From NCBI GenBank assembly GCA_027486255.1, contig JAIXPL010000049.1, forward strand, positions 38,284-102,283: a stretch of DNA of 64,000 nt, in the 5' to 3' direction. The notes beneath the pieces were generated by a model. It did not search any database. It was not told the origin of the DNA and worked only from the letters and a program-made list of their open reading frames with translations. Shown piece after piece: positions 9,940-19,464 of the stretch. The DNA is from Comamonadaceae bacterium. Its GTDB lineage: Bacteria > Pseudomonadota > Gammaproteobacteria > Burkholderiales > Burkholderiaceae_C. Numbering within the stretch: the stretch's first letter is position 1; every line of letters starts with the position of its first letter. The translations under genes and the position numbers were made by a program.

Positions 9940-10755
9940 TCACTGCAGGAGCTTCATCACCGTCTGCTGCGAGGTGTTGGCCTGGGCCAAGATCGCCGTG
10001 GCCGCCTGCTGAATGATCTGCGTGCGGGCCAGCTCGCTCGAGGCCTTGGCATAGTCCACATCCAAGATGCGGCTGCGGGAGGCCGAGGTGTTGACGGAAA
10101 TGTTGTTCAGGTTGTCCGCGGCGTAGGTCAGGCGGTTGATCTTGGCACCCAGGCCGCTGCGGAAGGTGTCCACGGCCGTCAGGGCCAGGTCGACCTGCGA
10201 GATGGCGTTGGCGGAGGTCACCGTGAGGGTGGCCGAGAGGGCTCCCGAGACGCCATCGAGCGTTTCAAGATCCCCAAAGGTGACAGTGATGGTCTGGCTC
10301 GCGTTGGCGCCAATCTGGTAGACGGCCGCCGTGGTGTCGCCATTCAGAATCTTGGTGCCGTTCCACTCGGTCATGTCGGTAATCCGGACCACCTCTGCCT
10401 GCAGTTCCTTGAACTCCAGCTGAAGGGCCGACTTGTCGGACGACACATAGGTGGCATTGGCCGCCTGCACCGAGAGCTCTCGCATGCGGTGCAGCATGTT
10501 GGTGATCTCGTTGGTGGCGCCCTCAGCCGTCTGAATCATGGAGATGGCGTCATTGGCATTGCGCACAGCTTGGTCGAGGCCGCGGATCTGCGCGGTCTGC
10601 CGGTTGCTAATCGCCAGGCCTGCGGCGTCGTCCTTGGCGGAATTGATCCGCTTGCCGGTCGACATCTGCTCCATGGTCTGGGTCAGCGTGCGGTTGTTCC
10701 GCGTCAGTGCGCTCTGGGCAACCAGGGAGTTCAGGTTGGTATTGATGACGGTCAT
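9940..10755 (-). CDS. fliC: Flagellin (copy 1)
   Basis: MTVINTNLNSLVAQSALTRNNRTL...[19 protein letters not shown]...[33 protein letters not shown]. Confidence 0.96.
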   Translation of the reverse strand: MTVINTNLNSLVAQSALTRNNRTLTQTMEQMSTGKRINSAKDDAAGLAISNRQTAQIRGLDQAVRNANDAISMIQTAEGATNEITNMLHRMRELSVQAANATYVSSDKSALQLEFKELQAEVVRITDMTEWNGTKILNGDTTAAVYQIGANASQTITVTFGDLETLDGVSGALSATLTVTSANAISQVDLALTAVDTFRSGLGAKINRLTYAADNLNNISVNTSASRSRILDVDYAKASSELARTQIIQQAATAILAQANTSQQTVMKLLQ

Positions 10756-10804
10756 GATTTCTCCAATTCAGTCTGGCGCGGCAAAGCCTTGCCGCTGGCA
10801 GGCG

Positions 10805-11299
10805 TCAGTTCGTGTGAGCCCGGGCCTCGGTTTCCACGGGAATGGATTCCAGCAATTCGGCCAATTCGGCAAATTCCTGGGCCAGGCCCACATGCTGGGG
10901 ATGCTTGTCCAGGCCACGCTGAGCGGTCCGGTAAGCGGCGTAAAAAGCTGAGCGGCAACGCATGACGCGCACCAGGTGGAAGAAGCTCTCCCCCGTGGCG
11001 GCCTTGCCCTGCAGTTCAATCAGGCGTTCCAGACACTCCTGAGCCTGCGCCCAGTCCTGGTTGATTTCAGCCAGCAGCGCACCGATGGCCAGAATGTCTT
11101 CACTGGTGGGGTACAGACCCATGCCAGCAGCCACCAGGGCATCGGCAATATCCAGCCGGTCGCGGCCCACCCAGTAGGCAATGGCTTCGCGGATCTGGGC
11201 GGCACTGTAGGCAGAAGCCTGCTCGGCCGAACACACCTGTTCGTACGGGCTGGCGGAAGCCATGGTTGGCGTGGCTTGTGACATCGACATACTCCTCAA
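10805..11299 (-). CDS. TPR-like protein upstream of flagellin 1
   Basis: 164 aa helical-repeat sequence, same orientation as flagellin 1, preceded by a sigma-54 motif; start uncertain (11284-11299). Confidence 0.65.
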   Translation of the reverse strand: MRSMSMSQATPTMASASPYEQVCSAEQASAYSAAQIREAIAYWVGRDRLDIADALVAAGMGLYPTSEDILAIGALLAEINQDWAQAQECLERLIELQGKAATGESFFHLVRVMRCRSAFYAAYRTAQRGLDKHPQHVGLAQEFAELAELLESIPVETEARAHTN

Positions 11300-11357
11300 A
11301 TGGTTCGGTCAAGTGGCTGGCAATTCGTTGCCGCCGGGTTACGGATGTTCGACATTA

Positions 11358-11372
11358 GCAACCTCCGTGCCA
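11358..11372 (-). promoter_or_regulatory. Sigma-54 (-24/-12) promoter upstream of the TPR protein/flagellin 1 unit
   Basis: Minus strand TGGCACG-GAGG-TTGC, exact consensus. Confidence 0.75.
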
Positions 11373-11603
11373 GGACGAGATGTCGGAAAAACATACGCCC
11401 TGTCTCCAACAAGGCAAAAAGCCTGCCAGAGGGCCTGACAGGGGCCCCATCGAGGGAAAAGATGAAGGTGCTTGCGTGGGAATGCCTCAAAGAGGCAGAG
11501 CACGCACCGCAAAACAAGGGAAAACCCTTTATTGCGCAGGCCATGAGGCCACCCCCCCGGCCCTCAAAGCAGGAGGGATGTACGCGTTAGCGCGTGTCGG
11601 GAA

Positions 11604-12362
11604 TCAACCAGCGGAGAAACCGCCATCGACCGGCAACACCGTGCCGGTAATCCATCGAGCGTCTTCGCTCAGTAGGAAGGCCACGGCAGCCGCCACGTCT
11701 TCTGGTCGGCCCAGCCCAAGAGGATGCTGGGCGCGCAGGGCCTCTGTCTGGGCCTCACCAAGCATGGCGAACTGCTCGCGGGCACGGCGGCCCTCCACCA
11801 CGGCCGGCGCCACAAAATTCACCCGGATGCCTTTGGGTGCGAGTTCCAGCGCCATGGATTGGGTCGCCGAGGCCAGGGCTGCCTTGGAGGCGGCATAAAG
11901 CGTGCGGCCCTTCAGGCCCATCAAGGCTGCCGTCGAACCGATGAACACCAGGCCGGCACCCGGCCGGGCCACCTTGGCATGGCTCATGGCCCGCCCCAGC
12001 ATCACGGCCGCAGCGAAATTCAGACCCATGTACTGATCGACCTGGCGCGCCGAAGCGGTCTTCAGAGGCGAATAGCCTTGAAAGCTGGCCGAATGAACCA
12101 CCCCATCAAACGGGGCGGCCTGAGCCAAGGCCTGGAGTTGGGGAACGATGTCGTCGGTCTGGTACAGATCAAACGGGGCCAGTTCATGCCCTTGCCCCGC
12201 CAGGGTCTGGCGCGTGGCCTCCAACATCTCTGGTCGGCGCCCCATGAGCACGAGCTGAGCCCCCTCCCCGGCCAGGCGCTGGCAAATTGCCAGGCCGATG
12301 TCGGAATCGTGGGAGGCCCCGGTGACGAGGTAGCGCCGCCCGGCAAGTCGGGGCGCCGTCAT
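11604..12362 (-). CDS. SDR-family oxidoreductase (3-oxoacyl-ACP reductase-like)
   Basis: YLVTGASHDSDIGLAI, YAASK, PVDGGFS; 4-nt overlap with the upstream KAS III. Confidence 0.85.
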   Translation of the reverse strand: MTAPRLAGRRYLVTGASHDSDIGLAICQRLAGEGAQLVLMGRRPEMLEATRQTLAGQGHELAPFDLYQTDDIVPQLQALAQAAPFDGVVHSASFQGYSPLKTASARQVDQYMGLNFAAAVMLGRAMSHAKVARPGAGLVFIGSTAALMGLKGRTLYAASKAALASATQSMALELAPKGIRVNFVAPAVVEGRRAREQFAMLGEAQTEALRAQHPLGLGRPEDVAAAVAFLLSEDARWITGTVLPVDGGFSAG

Positions 12363-13450
12363 TTGAGCTCCAAGGGGGCAAAGTCGTCAGCAATCTCGAC
12401 GATGCGCGGCGGCACGATGGGGCCCACGTCGGCCACCAGGGCACCCCAGGACCAGCCCACGCCAAAACCGGCCAAGAACATTTTGCGGGTTCCGGTGCTC
12501 AGTTCGCCGGACAGGCGGTGGCATATTGCCAGGGGCACCGAGGCCGAACTGGTGTTGCCAAAGTCGTGCATGTCGATCAGGTACTTCTCAGGCGGAATCG
12601 ACGCCTTCTTGCGCAGGTGCTCCAGGATGAACTTGTTGGCCTGGTGCATGACAAAGTGGTCCACCTGGTCCAGGGCCAGACCAGCCGTCTCCAGGGTCTC
12701 GCGCACCAGGCGCGGCACCACCTTCAGGGTGAAGGCAAAGACCGCTGCGCCATCGAGCTTGAGCCGGGCGTCCTTGAACAGCTGCTGGCGCTCTTCTTCA
12801 GGCCAGGGCTGGTCTTCGGGAATCGTGGGCACCCGGCGGCCGCCGGCCTTGACCAGGATGTGCGAGGCGCCGCTGCCATCGCTGCCCACATCGAACACCA
12901 TGGGGCCAGCACCCTCGGCCTTCTCAAAGGCCACGGCCACGCCGGCATCGCCGAACAGCGGCAGCGTGGAACGGTCACCCGGCACCAGGTGGCGGGTGCT
13001 GGTGTCGCCACACAGCACCAGGGCGCGGCGGCCATTGGAGGCGGCCAGCAGCGTGGACGCCAGCCAGGCCCCATAAATAAAGCCCGAACAACCCAGAGAA
13101 ACGTCAAATACAGCCGCCGTCTCGGCCATGCCCAGACGCCGCTGCAGCACGCAGGCGGTGGCAGGCAGGGGGTAGTCGGCGTCCTGTGAGACAAAAATCA
13201 GGATGTCCACGTCCGCGCCCTGCCAGCCCAAGTCGGACAACAGCGCCTCGGTGGCAGCCAGGCACATGTCCGAGGCGCAGAGGTGATGCGGCAAGACCCG
13301 TCGCGAATGAACGCCGGTGCCGTCCAGAAGCTTTTGCGCCTCCTCCGGCGTGAACATTCCCGGCTCCTCGATGAAGGAATGCCGGTGCGGAGGCACTGCG
13401 GCACACATGCCTGCGATCCGAACGCCCTGGATGGTGGATTTCATGCGCAA
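12359..13450 (-). CDS. 3-oxoacyl-ACP synthase III-like (KAS III) A
   Basis: SLGCSGFIYG (Cys), HFVMHQANKFI (His), FGNTSSASVPLA (Asn) triad. Confidence 0.88.
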   Translation of the reverse strand: MRMKSTIQGVRIAGMCAAVPPHRHSFIEEPGMFTPEEAQKLLDGTGVHSRRVLPHHLCASDMCLAATEALLSDLGWQGADVDILIFVSQDADYPLPATACVLQRRLGMAETAAVFDVSLGCSGFIYGAWLASTLLAASNGRRALVLCGDTSTRHLVPGDRSTLPLFGDAGVAVAFEKAEGAGPMVFDVGSDGSGASHILVKAGGRRVPTIPEDQPWPEEERQQLFKDARLKLDGAAVFAFTLKVVPRLVRETLETAGLALDQVDHFVMHQANKFILEHLRKKASIPPEKYLIDMHDFGNTSSASVPLAICHRLSGELSTGTRKMFLAGFGVGWSWGALVADVGPIVPPRIVEIADDFAPLELK

Positions 13451-13551
13451 ACTCCGAGTTGCATGTAAATAGAAGACTCAAAAACACATGCGGTATTCTT
13501 GCAGCGTCTCGGCCGGGCCCAGCCCCGCCCCACCCTCCACAAGTTGACCCC

Positions 13552-14598
13552 ATGAAATGCCAACCCCTTGCCATCCGAGGCGTGGTCTGTGCGGTGCCCC
13601 AGGCGCAGCAAGGCCTGCAGGATCTGGCACGCTGGATGGATGCGGCCGAAGCCGAAAAAATTGCCAAGGCTACCGGCATCCGGCAACGCCGCATCGCCCC
13701 TGAGGGGCAAACCGTGGCCGACTTGGCGGTGCTGGCCTGCCAGGAGCTGATGCAAGGCCTGGGCTGGCAGCCGCAGGACATCGGGCTGGTGCTCTTCGTC
13801 ACGCAAACGCCCGACTACCAACTGCCCTCCAACGCCCATGTGATGCACCGCGCGCTGGGCCTTGCAAGCGACTGCATCTGCCTGGAAACGGCCCTGGGCT
13901 GCTCGGGCTATGTGCATGGCCTGTGGCAAGCCGGGCAACTGATGGCCGGCCTGCCCCGCAAGCGGGCGCTGCTCATCGTGGGCGACACCACGTCCACCAC
14001 CTTTGAGCCGCAGGACCGCTCTGTGGCGCCGCTCTTTGGCGATGCCGCTGCGGCCACCGCCCTGGAATGGGACGAGTCCTTGCCTGCGCCGCATGCCGTG
14101 CTGGGCAACGATGGCACCGGTGCGCCCTACCTGATTCAAAAGCAGGGCGGCGCCCGCTCCCCCGGCTCCATGCGCAGCCTTTTCATGGACGGCACGCAGG
14201 TGTTTGCATTCACCTTGCGCGAGGTGCCCCGCAACGTGCGCGCCACCCTGGCCGAGGCCGGCTGGGGCATCGATGAGGTGGACCATGTCGTGCTGCACCA
14301 GGCCAATGCCATGATGATGACCCAGCTGGCCCGCAAGATGGAGATTCCGCTGGCCAAGCTTCCCCTGGCGCTGGAGCAGTTCGGCAACACCTCCTCGGCC
14401 AGCATCCCCCTGTGCATGACCGAGACGCTGGCCGCCGAGCTCACCCAGCGGCCGCTCAAGCTGCTGCTGTCGGGCTTTGGCGTGGGCTGGTCCTGGGGCA
14501 GCGTGGCGCTCCAAACCCGTCCCTTGGCGGTGTGCAAAACCATTGAGGCGGCATCGGACTTTCACGGTGCGCGCATCCCTGGGCTGACTAGCAGCTGA
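13552..14598 (+). CDS. 3-oxoacyl-ACP synthase III-like (KAS III) B
   Basis: ALGCSGYVHG, HVVLHQANAMM, FGNTSSASIPLC triad; start MKCQPLAIRG. Confidence 0.88.
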   Translation: MKCQPLAIRGVVCAVPQAQQGLQDLARWMDAAEAEKIAKATGIRQRRIAPEGQTVADLAVLACQELMQGLGWQPQDIGLVLFVTQTPDYQLPSNAHVMHRALGLASDCICLETALGCSGYVHGLWQAGQLMAGLPRKRALLIVGDTTSTTFEPQDRSVAPLFGDAAAATALEWDESLPAPHAVLGNDGTGAPYLIQKQGGARSPGSMRSLFMDGTQVFAFTLREVPRNVRATLAEAGWGIDEVDHVVLHQANAMMMTQLARKMEIPLAKLPLALEQFGNTSSASIPLCMTETLAAELTQRPLKLLLSGFGVGWSWGSVALQTRPLAVCKTIEAASDFHGARIPGLTSS

Positions 14599-15322
14599 TT
14601 CCGCCATCGACCAGCAAGGTCTGGCCGGTGATGAAGCTGCCGCCCTCCGAGAGGAGGAAGTTCAGCAGCGGCACCACATCGTCGATGCGACCCAGGCGGC
14701 CCATGGGCGTGCGGCGCACGATCTGACCGCGCTTGCCCTCGTCCAGGGTGGACGACATGTCCGTGTCCAGGTAGCCGGGCGCGATCGAGTTGACCGCAAT
14801 GTGCCGGCTACCCAGCTCACGGGCGAGTGAACGTGTCAGGCCGTCCAGCGCTGCCTTGGTCGCCGCATAGGCTGACAGCCCGTTGTAGCCGCGCGAGCCG
14901 ATGATCGAACTGATGTTGAGGATGCGGCCGCCCTGGTTCTGGCGCAAAAGCACCCGCGCCACCGCCCGGGCGGCCTCGATGGCCGAGACCAGGTTGACCG
15001 AGACGAGTTGCTCCACATCCACCATGGGAAAAGTGGCCAGCACCCCTTCCTGCGCCACGCCTGCGTTATTCACCAGGGCCCACAGCCGCGCCTGCGGCCA
15101 ATGGGCCAGCGCCTTGCGCACAAAAGTCTCAGCCGCACCCCGCTCGCCCAGGTCCAGCCCCTGCCAGTGCAGGTGCTCCGGATGGCGGGCCAGCAAGGCT
15201 TCGAGCTGCGGCGACATGCTGCGGCTGCAGGTGGCCACGGCATAGCCCTGGGCCAGGCAAGCCTCTACAAACCCCAGCCCCAGCCCTCGCGCACCGCCCG
15301 TGATCAGCACCAGTTGCATCAC
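14588..15322 (-). CDS. SDR-family 3-oxoacyl-ACP reductase-like
   Basis: LVLITGGARGLGLG, YAATK, VDGGIS; start either GTG 15322 or ATG 15319. Confidence 0.86.
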   Translation of the reverse strand: MMQLVLITGGARGLGLGFVEACLAQGYAVATCSRSMSPQLEALLARHPEHLHWQGLDLGERGAAETFVRKALAHWPQARLWALVNNAGVAQEGVLATFPMVDVEQLVSVNLVSAIEAARAVARVLLRQNQGGRILNISSIIGSRGYNGLSAYAATKAALDGLTRSLARELGSRHIAVNSIAPGYLDTDMSSTLDEGKRGQIVRRTPMGRLGRIDDVVPLLNFLLSEGGSFITGQTLLVDGGISC

Positions 15323-16467
15323 TGTCTCCTCTGTTTCTTGCCAGTGGCACCCAGGCTGAGCTGGTCCACATAATGAATTCGTCGCGGCCGCTCCACGGCC
15401 CGCAATTGCGCACCAAGCTCGGCCAACTGAAGCTGGGCGGCCGCCCGGTCCCGGGTCACCACCTCGGCTTCTACCAAGAAGCCCGTGACCGGGTTAGCCC
15501 GGCCGTACAGCCGGGCATCGGCCACCGCCGGCAGGGCCAGCACGCGGGCTTCGACCTGCTCCAGGTCCACCTTCTCACCGCCAATGTTCAAAAGCCCATC
15601 GGCCCGTCCCATGAAATGAACGCGCTCGCCTCGCATGTCCACCAAATCACCCGTGGCATGCCAGGGCGACACACCAGCCGCCGCGCGGGGCGAGCGCACG
15701 TGGAGCATGCCGTCCACGATCCGCAGGCCCACACCGCTGGTGCCCTGAGTCAGCCAAGCGGCCGGGAAACCGGCCAGGCCGTCTTTCACGCAAAACACGC
15801 TACCCGCCTCAGACGAGGCGTAAATGTGGCGAAGCTGGGCCTTGGGCCAGCGTTCTTGCAAGCGGCTGAGCAGGGCCTGGTCCACGGCCTCACCGCCCAG
15901 CACGATGTCCGTGAGGGACCAGTCGGCTTCCACGGGCAGCGCCATGAGGAACAAACGCCAGAACGACGGGGTGGCGCTGATGGCCTGCGGCTGCGTGCGC
16001 GCCGCCAGTTGCACCAAGCCGGACGCATCAAGGCACTGCCCTGCCACCAGTTCAGCGCCCGAAGCCATGGCATGCAGCAAGACCTGCAGGCCGGCGTAGG
16101 AATGGGGGGAATAGGTCAGCAGCCAGCGCTGCCCAGACCTTGGGCTGCCAGCGCGGGCCAGGAGCCGCTCCACGGTATGCCAGGTGCATTTGGGCGCCCC
16201 GGTGGTGCCCGAGGTGAGGATGCCGACGCGAAAGCCAGCCTCGGGCGCTGAAACGTCCAGGCCGGTGTGTCGGTCCAGCAGCACGGGCTGGCCATCACGG
16301 GCGCCGGCCAGCAAAGCTTGGATCACCTGAGCGGCATCCGTGCCGGGCCGCAGCATGGCCGCCTGGGGGGCAGGTGTCAGATCGGCCAACTCGGCAGCGT
16401 CTTGCCGCTTGCCCTCGTGAAGAACAAAGGCAGGATGCAGGGCCAGTTCGCCGGGGGTAGAAGGCAT
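15319..16467 (-). CDS. AMP-dependent acyl-CoA/ACP synthetase-like adenylating enzyme
   Basis: GILTSGTTGAPKC, ATGDLVDMRGERVHFMGRADGLLNIGGEKV, LGATGKKQRR. Confidence 0.82.
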   Translation of the reverse strand: MPSTPGELALHPAFVLHEGKRQDAAELADLTPAPQAAMLRPGTDAAQVIQALLAGARDGQPVLLDRHTGLDVSAPEAGFRVGILTSGTTGAPKCTWHTVERLLARAGSPRSGQRWLLTYSPHSYAGLQVLLHAMASGAELVAGQCLDASGLVQLAARTQPQAISATPSFWRLFLMALPVEADWSLTDIVLGGEAVDQALLSRLQERWPKAQLRHIYASSEAGSVFCVKDGLAGFPAAWLTQGTSGVGLRIVDGMLHVRSPRAAAGVSPWHATGDLVDMRGERVHFMGRADGLLNIGGEKVDLEQVEARVLALPAVADARLYGRANPVTGFLVEAEVVTRDRAAAQLQLAELGAQLRAVERPRRIHYVDQLSLGATGKKQRRQ

Positions 16468-16489
16468 AGGGCGGCTCAGGCGGGCACCT

Positions 16490-16729
16490 TCAGGCCGCAA
16501 ACAGGCGGGCCAATTCACCCACGGTGCGGAACTCGCGAAAACCTTCGCGGAAGGGTTGTTTGCCGGTGAGCTCTTCCAGGGTCACCACCAGGGTGGCCAG
16601 GTCCAGGGAGTCGATGTCCAGCTCGCCCCCCAGGAAGAGGGTATGGTCATTCAGGGCAGGCAGCGCTGCGCCCTTGCCCGCCAGGAGCGCGTGAACTTGC
16701 GCATGAATCAAAGCTGTGGTGTCTTGCAT
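16490..16729 (-). CDS. Acyl carrier protein A
   Basis: 79 aa, GGELDIDSLDLATLVV phosphopantetheine Ser motif. Confidence 0.82.
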   Translation of the reverse strand: MQDTTALIHAQVHALLAGKGAALPALNDHTLFLGGELDIDSLDLATLVVTLEELTGKQPFREGFREFRTVGELARLFAA

Positions 16730-16741
16730 GGTGAAAAGGCT

Positions 16742-17335
16742 TTATTCCATCGGCCAGTCTTCGAAGGCGGCACGGGTCTGCTCAAGCGAAAAAAGGCGTC
16801 GATGCCCGGCCCATTCGGAGGCGAGCAATTCAAAAACATGCACGTCGTAGAAATGACCGTGCTTGAACACATGGTCCTGGTAGGTGCCGACCTGGCGAAA
16901 GCGCAGGACCTGCTGGATTTTGACGTTGCGCTCGTTGCCAGCCATGAAGCTGTTGACCACTTTGTGGCAGCCAAGCCGGTGAAAGCAGTAATCCATGATG
17001 AAGGTGTGCAGCAGCCCCGAATAGGCGCGCCTGTCCTCCGGGGCATAGATGTAGTTGCCCGTGCTGCAGCGCAGGTGCCGACGGTCGATGTCGGCAAAGC
17101 TGAGGTAGCCCACTTCACGGTCACGGGCCATGATGATGTAGTGGCAAAAGTCCTCGCGCGTGGCGCAGCGCTCGATCCACGCGCGCTGCTCCTCCACGCC
17201 GTGCGACACATCGGTGTACATGTAGCGCGTGATGTCATCGTCCTGGCGCCAGCGCAAGGTGAGCGCCGCGTCTTCAGGCCGCACGCAGCGAAACCACACA
17301 GGGGTGTTCACGTGCTCGGGCTGCTCAACGGGCAA
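16742..17335 (-). CDS. GNAT-family N-acyltransferase, PseH-like
   Basis: RPEDAALTLRWRQDDDITRYMYTD, GYLSFADID, NERNVKIQQVLRF; typical PseH-type context next to pseI/pseG. Confidence 0.7.
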   Translation of the reverse strand: MPVEQPEHVNTPVWFRCVRPEDAALTLRWRQDDDITRYMYTDVSHGVEEQRAWIERCATREDFCHYIIMARDREVGYLSFADIDRRHLRCSTGNYIYAPEDRRAYSGLLHTFIMDYCFHRLGCHKVVNSFMAGNERNVKIQQVLRFRQVGTYQDHVFKHGHFYDVHVFELLASEWAGHRRLFSLEQTRAAFEDWPME

Positions 17336-18098
17336 GGTAGCCTCCCTCCACGGGCAGGGTCACGGCATTGATCCAGCGGCTGGCATCGGAGAGAAGAAAA
17401 GCTATCGGGTGGGCCACATCCAGCGGCTGGCCGATGCCCATGGGGTGCTGATCGAGCATGTACTGGTACTGCTCGGCCGTCATGGTGGCGCGGGAGCGTG
17501 CCGCCATCTCGGTCTCCACCAGGGCCGGCGCCACCGCGTTCACACGGATGCCGTCGCGCAGGAATTCCATGGCCAAGGCACGCACGGCCGACATGAGGCC
17601 GCCCTTGCTGGCGGCATAGACCACGTTGCCTGGCTGGCCGATCATGCCGGCAATCGAGGAGACAAACACCATGGCCGCCGGTTCGCCCTTGCAGCCCTTT
17701 TGCCGCATGCCGCGTGCCAGTGCCAGGGCGCTGCCCAGGTTGACCTGCATGGTCTGGTCAAAAAAGGCCTGATCGACCTGGCGCACCGCCCGGGTGAGCT
17801 GGATGCCGGCGCAATGGGCCAGGCCATTGAGCGGACCGTGGCGGGTGCACAGCTCCTTGACCCATGACGGAATGTCATCCATGCCCGACAGATCGAAGGC
17901 TTCGGCCTGATGACCCTCGCCGGGGAGTGTGTCCACCACCGCCTGGAGCCTGGCTGCGTCTCGCCCGTTGGCGATGACGCGCGCGCCCAGGCTGGCCAGC
18001 AACTCGGCCGTGGCCCGGCCGATACCGGTGGAGGCCCCCGTGACGAGCACGGTGCGTCCGGTCATCTGCATGGGTAGGGCAAGAGGCGGCAGGGTCAT
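17325..18098 (-). CDS. SDR-family oxidoreductase
   Basis: VLVTGASTGIGRATAELL, YAASK, PVEGGYLA. Confidence 0.86.
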   Translation of the reverse strand: MTLPPLALPMQMTGRTVLVTGASTGIGRATAELLASLGARVIANGRDAARLQAVVDTLPGEGHQAEAFDLSGMDDIPSWVKELCTRHGPLNGLAHCAGIQLTRAVRQVDQAFFDQTMQVNLGSALALARGMRQKGCKGEPAAMVFVSSIAGMIGQPGNVVYAASKGGLMSAVRALAMEFLRDGIRVNAVAPALVETEMAARSRATMTAEQYQYMLDQHPMGIGQPLDVAHPIAFLLSDASRWINAVTLPVEGGYLAR

Positions 18099-18112
18099 GG
18101 TGAATCGGGGTT

Positions 18113-18346
18113 TTAGGCAGTCACCTGCTCGGACACCAGGTCCAACAGGTCGCGCACCGTCTGGGCACTGGAGAGCTTTTCAGCGTCGACGATCACGCCC
18201 AGCGCCTCATCGGCCAGGGCAATGAAACTGATCACGGCCAGGGAGTCCCAATTGTCGAGGCTGTCCAGGGCTTCGTCGCCCTTGAGAGAACCGGCCTCGA
18301 GTTCGAGGACATCGCAAATTTTGTCGAGAAACTGCTGCACGTTCAT
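18113..18346 (-). CDS. Acyl carrier protein B
   Basis: 77 aa, DSLDNWDSLAVISFI. Confidence 0.78.
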   Translation of the reverse strand: MNVQQFLDKICDVLELEAGSLKGDEALDSLDNWDSLAVISFIALADEALGVIVDAEKLSSAQTVRDLLDLVSEQVTA

Positions 18347-18390
18347 GGAATGCTCCTTGGGGTGGGTGGGGTAACTAAAGAAACGGGGGT

Positions 18391-19464
18391 TCAGGCGGGC
18401 ACAGCCGCCAGGCGCTCGACCAGGGGCCAGGCCAGGGGGGTGCCGCGGGCAATGGGAGCGCGGGCACGGCAGTCGCCCGCCACCAGTTCGGGAAGGTGGC
18501 GCGGATGCAGGCCCAGGCCGGGGCGGATGGAGCGCACGTTGTGCGCCGTCAGCAATTCACCGGCGGCAATGTCGCGCACGGCGTACAGCGAGCGACGGAA
18601 CTCACGACCGCCCTGCTCGCTGGGTTTGAGGTCGTAGCGCACGCGGCCCAGGGCCTGATGGGCATGGCGGCAGCCTTCAACCAGGCGCGAGAACTCCTCG
18701 GGCTCCAGCGAAAAGGCGCTGTCCACACCGCCATCGGCGCGGCGCAGGGTGAAATGTTTTTCTACGATGGCTGCGCCCAGGGCCACAGCGGCCACCGGCA
18801 CGTCGGTGCCGGGGGTGTGGTCCGAAATGCCCACGGGCACGCGCCAGCGGCGGGCCATGTCGACCATGGTCATGAGGTTCACCTCCTCGATGGGGGTGGG
18901 GTAGCCGCTGATGCAGTACAGCAAGGCCGCACCACCTCGGGCACCGGCCACCGCATCCAGGGCTTCCTCGATCTCGGCCTCATCGGCCAGACCCGTGGAG
19001 ATGATCAGCGGTTTACCGGTGGCGGCGGCGCGTCGGATGAGGTTGACGTCAATCATCTCGAAGGAGGCAATCTTGTAGGCCGGGCAGCCCAGGTCTTCCA
19101 GCAGGTCGATGGCGGTCTCGTCAAAGGGCGAGCTGAACAGGGTCACGCTCCGTTCGCGGGCCTTGTCGAACATGGCGCGGTGCCATTCCCAGGGCGTGTG
19201 CGCTTCTTCGTACAGGTTGTAGAGCGTGCGGCCGGACCACAGGCCTCCGCCGATGCGGAACTCCGGCCCGTCGTGGTCAATGGTGATGGTGTCGGCCCGG
19301 TAGGTCTGCAGCTTGATGGCCTGCACGCCACAGTCGGCGGCAGCGTCAATCATTTCGAGCGCGCGTTCCAGACGCCCCTGGTGGTTGCCGGACAACTCGG
19401 CAATCACATAGGGGGCATGGCCCTGCCCGATGGCGATGCCGTTGATGTGGAAGGTGTGGTTCAT
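18391..19464 (-). CDS. pseI: Pseudaminic acid synthase
   Basis: NeuB-fold: PYVIAELSGNHQGRLERALEMIDAAADCGVQAIKLQTYRADTIT; GISDHTPGTDVPVAAVALGAAIVEKHFTL; C-terminal SAF-like region. Confidence 0.9.
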   Translation of the reverse strand: MNHTFHINGIAIGQGHAPYVIAELSGNHQGRLERALEMIDAAADCGVQAIKLQTYRADTITIDHDGPEFRIGGGLWSGRTLYNLYEEAHTPWEWHRAMFDKARERSVTLFSSPFDETAIDLLEDLGCPAYKIASFEMIDVNLIRRAAATGKPLIISTGLADEAEIEEALDAVAGARGGAALLYCISGYPTPIEEVNLMTMVDMARRWRVPVGISDHTPGTDVPVAAVALGAAIVEKHFTLRRADGGVDSAFSLEPEEFSRLVEGCRHAHQALGRVRYDLKPSEQGGREFRRSLYAVRDIAAGELLTAHNVRSIRPGLGLHPRHLPELVAGDCRARAPIARGTPLAWPLVERLAAVPA

